Part shown: positions 37,382 to 48,060 of the stretch, piece after piece
How positions within the stretch are numbered: the first letter of the stretch is position 1
How the letters are laid out: every line of letters begins with the position of its first letter
From: Dioscorea cayenensis subsp. rotundata
Lineage: Eukaryota > Streptophyta > Magnoliopsida > Dioscoreales > Dioscoreaceae
Length of the DNA: 64,000 nucleotides
Assembly: GCF_009730915.1 (NCBI RefSeq)
Contig: NC_052471.1
Location: 29,670,185-29,734,184 of the forward strand
Direction of reading: 5' to 3'
Made by a program: the position numbers and the translations under genes
The notes under the pieces: generated by a model
What the model saw: the letters and a program-made list of their open reading frames with translations, nothing else
Databases searched by the model: none
Told to the model about the DNA's origin: nothing

Positions 37382-40074
37382 TGATTTCCGTCCTATTTCT
37401 TTATGTAATGTGGCTTATAAGATTATTACTAAGATTCTTGCTAATCATCTTAAGAATGTGATTGCTTGTCTTGTTGGCTCCGAGCAATGTGGTTTTGTGC
37501 CTGGTCGTTCTCCTGTTGATAATATAGTTGCGGTCCAAGAAATAATTCATTCTATTAATCAAGAGAGGGCCTTCCCCCCTAGAATGATGGTCAAAGTTGA
37601 CATTGAAAAGGCATATGACACTCAACTGGAACACTATTTTGGCTATTCTCATTAAAATGAATTTTCTTAGCAACTGGGTCTCTTACGTTAGATCTTGTCT
37701 TCATGCCACTTCCTTTTCAATTCTTATTAATGGGAACTCTTCTAATTGGTTTCAACCCTCAAAGGGGGTTGGACAAGGTGATCCTCTCTCCCCTTACATT
37801 TTTATTCTTGTAGCTCAGAACCTTACTGCTATCTTTAATCGAGCTATGTCCATTGGTCTCATCCCTGGTTTTTCAACTCATCTGAATCATAATTTTAATC
37901 ATCTTATGTATGCTGATGATCTCATCTTAATTTCTACAGCTTCTAGGAAATCGGCTAGGAATATTAGTTTATGCCTAAATATCTATGCTCACATCTCTGG
38001 CCAATTTCCTAACCAAACCAAATCTGAAATTTATGTTCCTAGTTGGTTCAATCATCGGGTCTCCTCCAGAATCAGTGGCATCTTAAATTTTAAAATCGGT
38101 AAAACTCCTTTTACCTATTTAGGGGTTCTTATCTCCCCTAAGAAACTTGCTATTGCCCATTTCGATTCTATAATATATTAACCGCATCAATAAATCTATC
38201 GCTGTGTGGCGTAAAGCTAATCTTTCCAAAGCGGGCAAATCTATCCTCATTAACAGTATTCTGATCGCTGTTCCTATCTATTATTTGTCGGTTTATCCTA
38301 TTCCAGAGACTGTTCTATCTAAGTTTTCCAGACTTGCTAGGAAATTCTTGTGGGCTAATCATGAGCAAGATAGTGGTATGTCTGTGGTGAACTGGGACAT
38401 CATTACCGCTAGTAAATCTGAGGGGGGTTTAGGCATTAGAAATCTGCTCAAGGTTAAGCACTCTCTTATGGCTAAGAAACTTTTTAATTTCCTGAATAAG
38501 CACAATTCTTTTTGGGTGGACATTTTGTATATGAAATATGGTGATCACAATTTCTGGACCAGGACTGCTCCATCTAATTGTTCGGCCTTTTTTAGGGGGT
38601 TATGTACTAATGCTAATGTCATTAAGCCTTTTTTGTGAATTAATTGTCTTAACCCTTCCCGCACTTCTTTTCTTTATCACCCTTGGATGTTTGATATCCC
38701 CACTGCGTATAAACCAGTTTTCCTTAATATGGATATTGCTGCGATTGATATTCAATTAGAGGATTTGATTGTCGATACTTCGTGGAATCTTGATGCTCTT
38801 AATCAATTTTTTGGTCTTAATTGGAATTCAGATATAATTTCTCTTGGGAAAATTAGTTTAGAGGAGGACAACCATTGGGTGTGGCTGCCTAAATCAAGGG
38901 GTATCAACCTTGCTTCCAATGTCTATTCCTTTTTAAATAACAAGAACTCGGAGCGGTTGGATTGGAATGGTTGGTCCAATATTTGGAAACTTCGGGTGGC
39001 TCCTAAAGTTAAAACGTTTATTTGGTTGCTGAATCATGGTAAGCTCAAAACTTATGAGTTCTTATATAAAATGAATCTTGGTCCTCCTGATCCCTACATT
39101 TTCTATGGTGTGGTTTTAGAATCTGCGGATCATTTATTTAAACTTTGCCACTTTAGTATTAGGATCTGGAATCTGGTTGCATCTATTGCTCACATTGACA
39201 CTAACTTGGTGGATCTTGTCAATAGTGGGCTCTGGTTGGATTTTCATAGTCAAGGAATTGAAACTCTGTGTTCTTGGCTTCTATCATTGCTGCTACTCTG
39301 TGGCAAATTTGGAAGTGCAGGTGTAATACTATTTTTAGGCATGAATGTGTTGGCTCGGATACAGTTGCAAAATTGGCCATTCTACATGTGAATGAATTCT
39401 CTATATCTCCTAATAATCATAAAATGATGAATTATATTATTCAGAATAGGCCTATGCCAGGTTTCATGGGGATTTTCTCAGTTGCTGCTTGGAATGAGGC
39501 CACAGGTAAGGGTGGGTTGGGTTTCACTTTCTTGGATTCTAAGGCAAATGTTTGTTATGCAGGTTGTGGTCCTTGTCATTTCACGGATATGATGGAGATT
39601 GAATCTAGGGCTCTTCTTTTGGCTCTTCATCAATCCAAAATTGCTCGGGCAAAAGTTTCAAACATTTATATCAATTCGGAGAAGCTATGGAAATTAATTC
39701 ATCTGGATGCGGACTCTGTTGGCTGGTTTCTACCGGATTTCATTGTTGAAGTGATGGAGATGCTGCAACTCATGAATCACCCACAGGTTGAACTCATCCC
39801 ATATCATTGGAACCGTATTGCCGCTAGTCTGGCTGGCCGTGGCATGCATTTGACCCAACTATCTCTATTCCACATGGGAATGGAGAAACCATTTTGGTTG
39901 ATGAAGCTTATTTCTCAAACTAGATTATGTTAGTTTTCTGTGTTTTTGCTAGTTGTTTCTTGTTTGGTAGCTTGTGTTTCTTTGGTTTAGTTTGCTGTTT
40001 GTAGTTCTTTTTGTACTGTTGTAAACTTTTCTTTTGTTTGTTTAATAAATAGCTACTCTTGTAGCTCGTTCCCC
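37382..40074 (+). mobile_element. 5'-truncated L1-type LINE with 17-bp target duplications
   Basis: The insertion starts abruptly inside the reverse transcriptase domain (DFRPISLCNVAYKIITKILANHL), so the 5' end, endonuclease and gag-like frame are missing. This is normal for L1 elements that stopped reverse transcription early. The 3' end has AATAAAT, a perfect hairpin AGCTAC-TCTT-GTAGCT (40051-40066), then CGTTCCCCC. Target duplications AAAAGACACCAGACATC lie at 37365-37381 and 41866-41882; the right one is displaced because a long-TIR element was later inserted at the LINE tail. Confidence 0.92.
37384..39933 (+). pseudogene. Broken LINE ORF2: reverse transcriptase, zinc-binding and RNase H domains
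   Basis: In order: the reverse transcriptase fingers and palm (GFVPGRSPVDNI; the YADD catalytic motif at 37909-37920); the connecting region with KVKTFIWLLNHGKL and the zf-RVT-like segment; and an RNase H-like domain from about 39460 (DMMEIESRALLLALHQSKIA). The frame changes near 37620, near 38180 and near 39270-39390, and there is an in-frame TGA at 38636-38638. The protein cannot be made in one piece. Encodes no cellular function. Confidence 0.9.
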
Positions 40075-40212
40075 CAAAAGAGAAATGCTATTCTCGCCGA
40101 ATGAGTGGGCCGAACTCATACACAGAATGACGTGGATACCTACATGGAATCCACATCATTCCATTTCTCTCTCCTAATCAAATTAAAAAATTAAAAAAAA
40201 ACCTTTCTCTTT

Positions 40213-40560
40213 ATGTCACCCTCGGCCTCCTCTTCACTTCTTCAAGGTCCGGCCGACAAGATTGCAACCTTTATCTCTAGGGATGCGCTGTTCCTTCCCT
40301 TTCGTCCTCCACCGGAACCACTTATCCTCCAAATCCCAACCTTCACCACTACCACACCATCGTATCTTCCGATCACGCGCCGGCACTGGATGCCCTCCAC
40401 TCCCACTTCAAATCTGCCACCGCCACAGGCGCCTAACCCCACCACCCAGCTCTCTACAACTACCCCTCCTTCTTTAGCTCTTTCTTCGCCCTGTTCACCC
40501 ACCTCTTCCACTCTGGATTTGTTTCTAAATAGTTTATCATCTCATTTTATATGTTTCATC
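40213..40560 (+). other. GC-rich coding-like fragment, possibly captured host exon
   Basis: A GC-rich stretch inside the left part of the TIR element. The 160-codon frame at 40213-40695 is proline/serine/threonine-rich and unrecognised. An alternative frame of the same stretch (YPPNPNLHHYHTIVSSDHAP...) looks more protein-like but ends in a stop. Capture of a host exon, as in Pack-MULEs, is possible but not shown. Confidence 0.3.
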
Positions 40561-41395
40561 AAGAGCAACTTTGCTTCTACCTTGACTTCCAAGTCCCACA
40601 ATGAAAGTATTCCAACATATCAAGTCCTTCTCTATTCTATAGAACAAAGCCGCTACGCTGTCCAACAGACCAAAATTATAAACAAACTGGAGTAATTATC
40701 ATGATTCCACAAAAACTGTTATAAATTTTTACATTCGAGGTAGCATCCACATACCAAATTCTGTGTAGTGTATAGATTGGAGAACCAAAACAATCCAACA
40801 AAACGTAGTGCATTCCATTTTCAATTTCACTTCAGAAGAATTGATTTATATAAAGTGAAGAGTTCTAAGCTTACAGTTTCACTATGAGAAAAGCACTAGC
40901 ATGCCTCCCAATATGACCAATTTCTACCAAAATCTGCAAGAGAACATATCTCATAGCAAATTTCTCTCAATTATTCAATCAATAACATTGAAAATAGGGG
41001 GATATGTTCTCTAAAAAAAAGTAATAAATTAAGAAAATCATCAGAAGCCAACAAATGCCATTACAGGGTTCACTGAAAAAAGCATCATTTCAAGAACTTA
41101 AACAACAAATTGAAGAAAAAGAAACAATTTCTTGATTTTCTTGAATTCAAGGAAATTCTCACATGCTGATCATCAATGGAACAATACACATTTCACTCAA
41201 CTATCCAAACAATAACAATGAAAAACTGAAAACATAGAGGTTTACTTCAGCACTAGAAGCAAAGCAAACTACCGGAAAACTCACATGACATCAGGAAACT
41301 CATCAGAAACCAACAATGCTATTACCCCTCAGGATAAAAAAGAAAAAATCACTTCAAGAAATTAAAGTTAAACACCGAATTTGCAAGATCACGAT

Positions 41396-41730
41396 AGGAC
41401 TCACCGGAACTTGAGGAGACAAAGAGGAATCCGAGTGTGAGGGTGAGGATGAGGGAGATGAATAAGACGTGTCGTCTTCCTCGATCGATCTCGCTGAAAC
41501 TTGAAGAGGCGGAGAGGAACTCAAGGGTGAAAGTGAGGGCGAGAGATGATCTGGCGAGTTATCTTCCTCAAATGCTCTCAAGATCGATCTGGCTAAAACT
41601 AGAGGAGATGGGAGGAATCTGGTAGTGTAGTGGGGGTGAAGAAAGAGAGGGGATCTCTCTTGCTCTTGCAATCAGTCTCATCGGCCGGAATTTGAAGAAG
41701 TTGAGAGGAAACAAAGGTGAGATACAAGAG
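41396..41730. repeat. Four-copy degenerate purine-rich repeat
   Basis: Four copies of a roughly 28-base core (pattern GGAACTTGAGGAGAC..GAGAGGAA) at about 41404, 41494, 41594 and 41684, spaced about 90-100 bases apart. They lie at the right end of the long-TIR element, partly overlapping its TIR. Confidence 0.65.
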
Positions 41731-41865
41731 AGAGGGGAAACGTTTTTTTTTTTAATTTTTTAATTTGATTAGGAGAGAGAAATGAGTTGACGTGATTCCA
41801 TGTAAGTATCCACATCGTTCGGTGTATGAGTTCGGCCCACTTATTCGGCGAGAATAGCATTTCTC

Positions 41866-41882
41866 AAAAGACACCAGACATC
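41866..41882. repeat. Right target duplication of the LINE
   Basis: AAAAGACACCAGACATC, perfect copy of 37365-37381. It follows the long-TIR element directly, which shows that element went into the LINE/target junction. Confidence 0.9.
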
Positions 41883-42649
41883 ATTAATTTCAGAATATTA
41901 ACAAGATAATATTGATTGCGTAGCTCTGATGTTCAAAATTATTAGTGTGATCATTCACCCAAGTCAAATAGGTACCTTAACTAGCAAATAAATTTTTCAC
42001 TATTCATATGACAGGCACAGGATTCGCCACAAAGGAAACTTCTGAAATTCCTTCAACGATGTGCCATCTCAGCCTCAGACAAATTTAGTCCTTCCTAAAT
42101 CAGTGCACAAAAGATTCGTTTACATCATCCTTGTATATATATGCCTTCATTATTTTACACAAAAGCTGTTATAATATATATATATATATATATGTATACC
42201 TATTCAATGAGAATCGAATACTATGTCAGAAGGACATTATACAAAGACAAAGCACACTATATATAAAAAAATGCATTTCTGAATGATATTAAGATAGTAT
42301 TTAATTCATAGCATCCAAAGACTAATTTAGCATATTCTGAAGTTCAAAACTATATATCAGTGATGTCCTTCATCCAAGGCGATTATATTTGGTGTCTGGA
42401 TTCAAAGTGGTACCTTATTTTTCTAGCAAAATAAATTATCACAATTTTAATGAGATGCATAAGGGTTTGCCATGAATGAAAATTCCAAAAATTCCTTCAA
42501 CGATGTGCCACCTTAAACTTAAGTCATACATATATATAGTCAATAAATTGGAAATTAATATCATCACTGAGTGCATGTAAGCACTGCAACACATGCATAT
42601 CTCATGGCTATTTGATCTCTTCCATTAATTCTTTCAAAACACCACTCAA
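41883..42649 (+). promoter_or_regulatory. Subtilase upstream region containing a tandem duplication
   Basis: Two diverged copies, about 41930-42075 and 42340-42515 (period near 444), share GTTCAAAA, GGTACCTTA..CTAGCAAA and the perfect block ATTCCTTCAACGATGTGCCA (42047-42066, 42491-42510). A TATA-like TATATATA is at 42529-42538, about 112 bases before the ATG. The perfect block may be a conserved regulatory element or just the least-mutated part. Confidence 0.6.
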
Positions 42650-44974
42650 ATGGGAGAGTTCAAGTGTGGCTTTGCTTCTTTCTTGGTTAATCTTGCATTT
42701 TGTCTTTCATTTAACATTGTTCTCTTAGTTCACAGCCAGCTTTTGCCTATAGTCAGTGACCGTGGAGAAAACACTAGTCAAATCCAAACCTACATTGTTC
42801 ACGTACTGAAGCCAAAGGGCTCAAAATTTTTAGGTGCTGAGGATTTACAGAAATGGCACAAATCCTTTTTGCCAAACAATACTTTAGACACAGGCGAGCC
42901 GCGGTTGCTTTACTCATATAAAGAAGCAATTAGCGGGTTTGCAGCAAAATTAACACCCGAAGAAGTGAGAGGCATGGAGAAGATGAACGGATTTCTGCGT
43001 GCCAATCCGAGCAAGCGGCTTCAAGTTCAAACAACATATACACATAAATTACTAAACTTGAGCACTTTATTTGGAGCTTGGTCGACAAGCAACTCATTTT
43101 ACGGCGAGGGGATCATCATCGGAGTGATAGATACAGGTATTCACTTGCCCCATCCATCTTTTGCAGACATAGGAATGCCACCACTCCCAAGAGGATGGAA
43201 TGCAAGTTGTAACCTCCCAAGAGGGTCTTGCAATGGTAAAGTCATTGGAGCACAATCTTTCAAAAAAGGTAATACAAGCAATCCACCAACAGACATAGAC
43301 CAAGGTCATGGAACCCATGTGGCTGGCATTGCAGCAGGCAACTTTGTGGATAATGCAGATGTCCTCCGACTTGCTTCTGGAAGAGCTTCAGGGATGGCAC
43401 CAAAAGCATATATATCAGTGTACAAGGTGTGCTGGGAAGATATAGGTTGTGACGTGGATGATATCATAGCAGGTATAGATCAGGCAATTCTAGATGGTGT
43501 GCATATCCTCCAAATGTCCTTTGGAGCAGATCCTCCTGATTTGCCCACTTCCTTAGATGAGGATGAATTAGCTTTTGCCACTTACTCAGCAATGCAAAAA
43601 GGGATTTTCTCTTGCACAACTGCCGGTAACAATGGTCCGGACCGGGAGACATTGAGTCATGCTGCTCCGTGGGATATGGTTGTCGGTGCAACCACTACAG
43701 ATCGAAGAATAAGAACAACTGTAACACTGGGCGATGGGAAGCAAATATTCCACGGAGAAAGCGCCTATCAACCCAACACAATTACTAACCAGTTTTTTCC
43801 TCTTGCTTTTCCGGGCAGCAATGGGCAATGGGACCAACTGTTTTGCTTGAATAATTCTTTGAATGGCTTCAATGTTAAGGGAAAGATTGTGATGTGCGAA
43901 GTTGGAGAGATAGATGACATTGAAAAGGGTGGCTTCGTTAGGAATGCTGGAGGCGCTGGCATGATCCTTATGAATGATGACATCTCAGGGTACACAACAT
44001 CTTCAGACGCTCACCATCTCCCGGTATCACATGTGAGCTACAAAGATGCCATGCAAATTAAAAATTATTTTATGTCAAACTCTACACCAACAGCAAAGAT
44101 CACCTTCGGTGGCACCATATTTGGAATTCGCCCAGCTCCAGCATTGGCTTCCTTCTCATCGAGAGGCCCAGCCAAGTATAATAGACACATTGTGAAGCCG
44201 GACGTCACTGCACCTGGAGTGAATATTCTATCAGCATGGCCAGTAGATGTTGGGCCCTTCCCATCCAGTCTTAAAAAAAACACATTTAACTTCGTGAGTG
44301 GCACATCCATGGCCGCACCTCATGTTTCTGGAATTGTCGCTCTTATCATGAGCAAGTTAAAGAATGACAACAAGCGTATATGGTCAACATCAGAGATCCA
44401 ATCAGCACTCATCACCACAGCCAACGCATTCGACTTAGATGGAAAACCAATCTTCGATGAGGCAACTTTGAACGACAGCGCCAACATTCTCCAACGAGGA
44501 GCAGGACAAGTCAATGCAACAAATGCCATGGATCCAGGTCTCGTCTACAACATTGAACAAGATGATTATGTTGCCTATCTTTGCGGAATTTATTCTAATA
44601 ACAGTACAATTGTGCAAAGCTTCACACAGGATAACACCCAGTGTACTAGATCCATCTCTGGTAAGCGACTCAATTATCCCTCAATTGGCATACGGATGAG
44701 ATCAAGATCATCAAGGACCACTATTATGAGAACTGTGACGAACGTGGGTGATGCTAGGGAAATCTACAATGTGACATGGATAGAACCACCATTTGTGAAA
44801 ATCTACTTCTCTCAATACAAGCTTAGCTTCACCAGATTAGAACAACAAATTAGCTATAATATTACATTCACCATGAATGGTTCTCACCCAGGTTTTGGAG
44901 TCATTGGACAAGGACAATTGTCATGGGTCTCCAACAAGCACACTGTCACAAGTCCCATCTACATTGCATTCTAA
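42650..44974 (+). CDS. Secreted subtilisin-like serine protease (subtilase, S8A), intronless
   Basis: 774 residues in one exon. Residues 1-29 are a signal peptide (LAFCLSFNIVLLVHS). An I9-type propeptide follows (TYIVHVLKPKG..WHKSF, about 47-130) with the NPSKRLQVQTTYTHKLLNL junction to the catalytic domain. The catalytic triad is intact: Asp161 (GVIDTG), His220 (GHGTHVAGIAAG), Ser553 (SGTSMAAPHVSG), with the oxyanion Asn327 (AGNNGP). A protease-associated domain is inserted at about residues 370-465 (VKGKIVMCEVGE, GGAGMILMND). The tail is a fibronectin III-like domain (RTVTNVGDAREIYNV). Family members act in the apoplast on peptide precursors, wall proteins or in defence; the substrate here is unknown. 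An AATAAA is at 45131-45136. The gene is undamaged although transposons lie on both sides. Confidence 0.97.
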   Translation: MGEFKCGFASFLVNLAFCLSFNIVLLVHSQLLPIVSDRGENTSQIQTYIVHVLKPKGSKFLGAEDLQKWHKSFLPNNTLDTGEPRLLYSYKEAISGFAAKLTPEEVRGMEKMNGFLRANPSKRLQVQTTYTHKLLNLSTLFGAWSTSNSFYGEGIIIGVIDTGIHLPHPSFADIGMPPLPRGWNASCNLPRGSCNGKVIGAQSFKKGNTSNPPTDIDQGHGTHVAGIAAGNFVDNADVLRLASGRASGMAPKAYISVYKVCWEDIGCDVDDIIAGIDQAILDGVHILQMSFGADPPDLPTSLDEDELAFATYSAMQKGIFSCTTAGNNGPDRETLSHAAPWDMVVGATTTDRRIRTTVTLGDGKQIFHGESAYQPNTITNQFFPLAFPGSNGQWDQLFCLNNSLNGFNVKGKIVMCEVGEIDDIEKGGFVRNAGGAGMILMNDDISGYTTSSDAHHLPVSHVSYKDAMQIKNYFMSNSTPTAKITFGGTIFGIRPAPALASFSSRGPAKYNRHIVKPDVTAPGVNILSAWPVDVGPFPSSLKKNTFNFVSGTSMAAPHVSGIVALIMSKLKNDNKRIWSTSEIQSALITTANAFDLDGKPIFDEATLNDSANILQRGAGQVNATNAMDPGLVYNIEQDDYVAYLCGIYSNNSTIVQSFTQDNTQCTRSISGKRLNYPSIGIRMRSRSSRTTIMRTVTNVGDAREIYNVTWIEPPFVKIYFSQYKLSFTRLEQQISYNITFTMNGSHPGFGVIGQGQLSWVSNKHTVTSPIYIAF

Positions 44975-45576
44975 AATCCATAAATGAAGTAATCACGGAA
45001 TGTAATAAGCTTGTGTTAAGTGATTGTGTTGCCTTGAACAAAATTCCTGGTGAAAATAATGTCTTCATAATCAAGGAATTTCGATGGGCTACTATGAACT
45101 TTTGCATTGAGCTTAATTATGGTTGGCCCTAATAAAGAATTGATGCTATTGAAAAATAAAAAAAAGGTTAATATGAGCATATAACAATATATAGTATTAT
45201 TTTCGTTATTTCGTCCACTGTTTAGGATTAAAATAAAAAAATAATTATTTAAAATAAAATATGGGTAAAGTCATTTTCCTCAACATTATTTGCCTAGTGT
45301 CACTCTACAAATTTGTGAGGCCCTCAAAATTAATTGAAACTAATTGGGGTTCTTTTAAAACTTGAGATCATACGTTTATGGCTCTTCTAGAAAAACAAAA
45401 AAAAACCTATAATTATTTTATTATAATTATTAGTAATTTTTATCATTACAAATAGATTTTTATACCTATTTTGATAGTGTAGATAAACCACCACATACAC
45501 TAACTCTATTTAAACTTCAACAATTAATGCATGCAGTAGCAGTGGAACACTTTGTATATGTATTTAAAAATAATTT
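44975..45576. other. Subtilase 3' region and spacer
   Basis: Probable 3' untranslated sequence to about 45160 (AATAAA at 45131), then AT-rich spacer up to the poly-T of a minus-strand LINE. No gene seen. Confidence 0.6.
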
Positions 45577-45579
45577 TTT

Positions 45580-46990
45580 TTTTAAAAAGGTGGATTAACC
45601 ACATTTATTAAAAGTAAAAAAGACATAACCAAAGCACAATACAAAAAGGCGACAAACACCACAAACCCACAAGGAGTGGGGAGACAAACTACAAGGTCAC
45701 AGAGAAAAACAAAAGACGAGAAGGAGAAAGGAACCCAACCAGGGAGGGAGACTCCCTAAGGTACGAAACATGAAACATCAGCACTAGATATCTCCCAGAG
45801 AGGAAGTATGCTCCGAAGAGACACCCAACTCAACATCCTTGGTTGAAAGGAACTCCAAGCTCCGCTTGATTTTACTTATCGGTTCTTCCAGTTTCGCCCT
45901 TTTAGAATCAGGAACTGCATTCAGCCACATGAGAACCATATGACTAATTTTAACAATAAATAGTAGCAGTTGATGAGCATGAAGAAGTAAAAATGCATGC
46001 ATTTCTTTCCAGCCATATGTTCCAAGTAATGGCTCTAAGCAAAAGGTCCCAAAAATGAGGATAAAGATTTCTTGACGAATTTGCGCCAATTTCCCCAAAG
46101 GTCTTGCAAGGAGGATGATCCAGATCGAATCTCAAACATTTGTCCAAAGAAGTTCCAAATGTGCAAAGGCCACTGGGCACTAAGTGAGGAGATGATTCGT
46201 CGATTCCACCCCAGTGTGGCACATCACACATGCGATAGTTTGCAACAGGTTGCACCCTCTTAAGGCTAAATTCTCTAGAGAAAGAATCTTATTATTCCCA
46301 TGCTAACCAGTTGAAGAGGTTAATCTTCCTTAGACAACTTCCCTTCAAAATAATTGGGGACCAACGACAGCGTTGCCCCCCATCATTCAAGAAGTGGCAA
46401 AAAGATTTAATCGTGAACGCTCCATTTGTAGATAGTCTTTCAGCTTTTCCTATCTTCTCTAGGGCTCAAGAAAGCATTGATGTTGTTGATAAAAAAAAAT
46501 GCGTGTTATGGGGACTTTCATTGCTCATAAAACACGTTGGATTCATTGGTGCTAAAAAAGATCCCCAACTATGAATGCGGATTTGCAACCCAATCCCTAT
46601 GTTTGCTAGGCAAATGCATCCAAACCGGGTGATTAATTCTCAGTGGTGCACATGACTTGCCACATAGCTTGTCTACATTGTTGGAAAAAAAGCTATTTTT
46701 GTAACAAACCTGTCTCTTCAAAGCAGAGTGTGAAACCAAATGGGCATCTTCCGGCAATGGCCGTTCTCCATCTCTTTGAATCCCAGAAAACAATTAAGAT
46801 CCACAACAATGACATTCACTCTCCCTTCCACTATTTTCATCTTTCAGGTGCAATCCAATCTCTCTTCATTAGTTGTCTTGATGAATAGGATGAGCAGGGA
46901 GGATATAAGCTCACAAAGTTTTGTCTGTTCTTGTGAATCTTGTTATGTGTCTAGATTCAACCCACCACTACAAACTCCGTGCAAGGCTGG
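45580..46990 (-). mobile_element. LINE 3' portion, minus strand, degenerate
   Basis: Read on the minus strand: a zf-RVT-like segment near 46350-46260 (INLFNWLAWE..SLENLALKR), the typical LINE C-terminal block DLLLRAITWNIWLERNACIF (about 46060-46000), and a basic tail ending near 45790. It terminates at TTAATAAAT, hairpin GTGG-TTAAT-CCAC (45590-45602) and a poly-A (plus-strand T-run 45574-45583). Frames shift and stops are frequent. The 5' limit is uncertain; clear homology stops near 46400. Between 46560 and 46990 there are only weak LINE-like traces. Confidence 0.75.
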
Positions 46991-47573
46991 CCCGAATCCA
47001 ACCTGAAAACGCCTGGAATCATAGGAGATTTCATTTCCAATTTAATTAGAGGTGAGTGGAAAGTAAAAATCTCTCAATTATTACACACAAATTCTGTCTT
47101 TCAACAAGTACTTTGAGAATTGGAACTAACAGGGAACTTTATTTTATTAGTTGTCATCACTTATTAATAAATAAATGTATATAAATATTCTTTGAGATCA
47201 AATGATTTTTAATAAATAAATAAATAAATAAATAATGAATTCGTGGTTATCCACTTTCTTAAAAATAAATAAATAAATAAATAAATAAAATAAAATAAAA
47301 TAAAGTACATTTCATTCCATTAAGTGGCTAATGTGGCACACCTCTAGATTTTCAGTTTTCTTGTGTGTTTTGTAGCCAAGGTTGTGAGTGCTACCAGAAG
47401 GCATACTATTTTTCTCCTGAAGTTGGTTGATAACTGTACATGTGTTTCAGCATACCATTTTTAATTTACTGATATATATATATATATATATGCACATTTG
47501 TTTGTGTTTGAGCTTGTATGTGTATGATATGTATGATTTTGCATTAAAAAAAAAAAATCTTGGTGATAATTTT
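46991..47573. other. Spacer with TAAA and TA microsatellites
   Basis: (TAAA)n at about 47215-47236 and 47262-47302, TA run at 47472-47491, A-run at 47546-47557. No gene seen. Confidence 0.65.
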
Positions 47574-48060
47574 TTTTTTTAGGGAAGAGCTCCACAGAGC
47601 TAATTTTATTAGAATAAACAGAAATTACAAAGGTTCAGAAATTACAAACCAAAGAACAAACCAGAAACAAAAAACAATACAAGAAAAAGCAAAAACTAAA
47701 GAGAAACATACAAGGGACAAGCAACTATAAAGAGAAACCATGAGAGGTGAATGATTTCATAATCCATTTGGGGAGATCACGCCCAACCAAGAAAAGTGTA
47801 ATAAGATGAAGGTTATTTGCATGAGATGCCAACCGAAGAGCCGGACCCAACCAAATGCGAGGCACAGTGATGAGTTGAGGAGAGCCAGCCGTCAAGAGAA
47901 GATCATTGACCGAATTAATCTGAAGCCGATTCCGCCATGAGCAAGTAGTATCAGTAGTATGTAACGCATGGAGACCATCCAGATTGGAGACAAAAATGTA
48001 TTGGATTGTGTACATGCTAAATGCAGCAAATTGGAGAGCATGTAACAAAGCGATGAGCTC
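47574..48060 (-). mobile_element. LINE 3' end, minus strand, running into the assembly gap
   Basis: On the minus strand, 48060-47725 reads as the end of a LINE RNase H domain (ELIALLHALQFAAF..VSNLDGLHAL), followed by a 3' untranslated region, AATAAA/TAATAAAAT, hairpin AGCTC-TGTG-GAGCT (47588-47601), CTTCCCT and a poly-A (T-run 47569-47580). Its 5' part lies in the N run. It has the same orientation as the ankyrin gene and sits directly downstream of its PGG domain. Confidence 0.75.

Larger units (their letters stand above)
40081..41864. mobile_element. Long-TIR DNA element (Mutator-like?) nested in the LINE tail
   Basis: The two ends are inverted repeats: AGAAATGCTATTCTCGCCGA at 40081 and its inverse ending at 41864. 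The match is high for about 125 bases and continues weakly to about 190 bases (CTTCTTCAA..TCCGGCCGA). It is flanked by CAAAAG on both sides (40075-40080, 41865-41870). Mutator elements usually make 9-bp duplications, so the 6 bp is atypical and the superfamily is not certain. There is no transposase; the element is non-autonomous. The inside holds a GC-rich coding-like fragment on the left, two tandem repeats of about 250 bases (40905-41130, 41163-41370), and a purine-rich repeat on the right. Confidence 0.8.

Noticed and set aside
40242..40511. Minus-strand glycine/valine-rich open frame in the long-TIR element
   Set aside because: It mirrors the GC-rich plus-strand stretch; low complexity and no recognisable domain.
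43094..44699. Many open frames within the subtilase coding sequence
   Set aside because: They are shadows of the long conserved frame on other frames or the other strand.
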